From the NCBI GenBank assembly GCA_030631125.1, contig DAOVLS010000168.1:1-5793 (forward strand): a DNA stretch of 5,793 nt. The letters run 5' to 3'. The notes below the pieces were generated by a model. The model saw only the letters and a list, made by a program, of their open reading frames with translations. It searched no databases and was not told the origin of the DNA. A program made the translations under genes and the position numbers. Source of the DNA: Planctomycetales bacterium. Lineage in GTDB: Bacteria > Planctomycetota > Phycisphaerae > SM23-33. This document shows positions 5,037 through 5,793 of this stretch, piece by piece; the first letter of the stretch is position 1, and the number at the start of each line of letters is the position of its first letter.

Positions 5037-5793
5037 ATGCTGAAAACAATAGACGAAATGTTCGAATATGCGCTCGACCGGGGCGCCAGCGACATTCTCT
5101 TTACACCGGGCGTAGCCCCGGCAATCTGGGTATCCGGAGAGATGATAATCACCGAATTCGAGCCGATGGAACCTGGGCAGGTCGAAGAGATATTCATGCC
5201 GCTGCTCACGCCCGAGCAGGTCGATCAGCTCGGCGCCTGCGGCGATGTCGATTTTGCCATAGGCAAGCGAGGCATGGGGCGTTTTCGCATTAATATTCAC
5301 CGGCAGCGAGGCACGCTTAGCGTGGCTATGCGGTTCATACCGCACGAGGTTCCGGATTTTGAGCAGTTGCGCCTCCCGGAACGCATCATCGAATTCGCAA
5401 AACTACCGCGGGGGCTGGTGCTGGTAACCGGAGGCGCCGGGGCCGGAAAAAGCACAACACTTGCCGCCGTAATCGAATTCATCAACTGCAACTACGCTTA
5501 TCACGTAATCACGCTGGAAGACCCCATCGAGTACACCTTCCGCCACAAGAGAAGCCTTATCGAGCAGCGTGAGATCGGCGTGGACGCTTCGAGTTTCTCC
5601 TCGGCGCTTCGGCACGTGGTCCGCCAGAAGCCGGACGTGGTACTGATCGGCGAGATGCGAGACCTGGAGACAATTTCCGCGGCACTGACAGCCGCCGAAA
5701 CAGGGCACCTCGTGCTGGCGACGCTGCACACAACCTCGGCCGTGCAGACAATCAATCGCATCATTGACGTCTTTCCGGCCGAACAGCAGGGGC
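5037..5793 (+). CDS. pilT: Type IV pilus retraction ATPase, PilT-like, 3' end outside window
   Basis: The frame starts at ATG 5037 and is open to the window edge (252 codons plus one base), against about 350-370 residues in the family. The N-terminal PAS-like domain has GASDILFTPG (16-25) and GDVDFAI...GMGRFRINIHRQRG. The core has a Walker A variant GGAGAGKST (132-140), Asp box LEDPIEY (E161), Walker B PDVVLIGEMRD (199-209) and His box GHLVLATLHTTSA (H224, H231), then TINRIIDVFPAEQQ, typical of PilT. It would drive pilin depolymerisation and pilus retraction. The C-terminal AIRNLIRE-type region is beyond the edge. AAGGATGA (5022-5029), seven bases before ATG, is a plausible ribosome binding site. 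The 26-bp gap to pilB implies co-transcription. Differences from common PilT sequences (GGAGAGKS for GPTGSGKS, ASDILF for ASDLHL) leave a PilU-like or divergent retraction ATPase possible. Confidence 0.92.
   Translation, partial: MLKTIDEMFEYALDRGASDILFTPGVAPAIWVSGEMIITEFEPMEPGQVEEIFMPLLTPEQVDQLGACGDVDFAIGKRGMGRFRINIHRQRGTLSVAMRFIPHEVPDFEQLRLPERIIEFAKLPRGLVLVTGGAGAGKSTTLAAVIEFINCNYAYHVITLEDPIEYTFRHKRSLIEQREIGVDASSFSSALRHVVRQKPDVVLIGEMRDLETISAALTAAETGHLVLATLHTTSAVQTINRIIDVFPAEQQG

Noticed and set aside
1..5793. CRISPR array, insertion sequence, prophage or defence system
   Set aside because: No spaced direct repeats, transposase, integrase, phage structural genes or defence nucleases were seen; all long plus-strand frames are explained by signalling and pilus genes.

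Overview
The window reads as a single co-directional (+) block of six protein genes from a moderately GC-rich bacterium. It runs from signal transduction into type IV pilus motor genes. No gene is firmly diagnostic of a phylum. The domain mix (PocR and GAF sensors on an HD-GYP enzyme, free-standing receiver and STAS proteins, MshEN-type PilB, PilT) and a short palindromic repeat inside a coding region resemble environmental or metagenome-derived Gram-negative lineages such as Planctomycetota (Phycisphaerae-like) or other deep-branching phyla. That placement is a low-confidence impression, not a demonstration.

Layout. 1-525 is the 3' part of a sensor histidine kinase: the end of the dimerisation helix plus a complete ATPase domain. 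557-979 is a stand-alone receiver-domain response regulator starting at GTG. 980-2788, with no gap (TAAATG), is a 602-residue PocR-GAF-HD-GYP protein, probably a cyclic-di-GMP phosphodiesterase. 2813-3199 is a small STAS-domain protein (anti-sigma-factor-antagonist type) that appears to carry a 48-bp in-frame insertion built around a perfect inverted repeat. 3200-3294 is the only sizeable gap (95 bp). It holds a foldable C/G-rich block and a 7-bp tandem repeat, with no obvious terminator or promoter. 3295-5010 is a PilB/GspE-type assembly ATPase with an N-terminal MshEN domain. 5037-5793 is the 5' two-thirds of a PilT-type retraction ATPase, cut by the window edge.

How the genes may work together (inference). 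The kinase may phosphorylate the receiver, which is translationally adjacent to the HD-GYP protein. The two together resemble an RpfG-type REC-HD-GYP protein split into two polypeptides. The HD-GYP enzyme would lower cyclic-di-GMP, and the MshEN domain of the downstream PilB is of a family known to bind cyclic-di-GMP. Sensing, second-messenger degradation and pilus motor control may therefore be encoded side by side. The STAS protein suggests an additional serine-phosphorylation or partner-switching input, but its partners are not in view.

The most unusual sequence-level feature is the STAS insertion. Removing exactly 48 bp between two copies of CGACCTG would restore an ordinary ~112-residue STAS domain.
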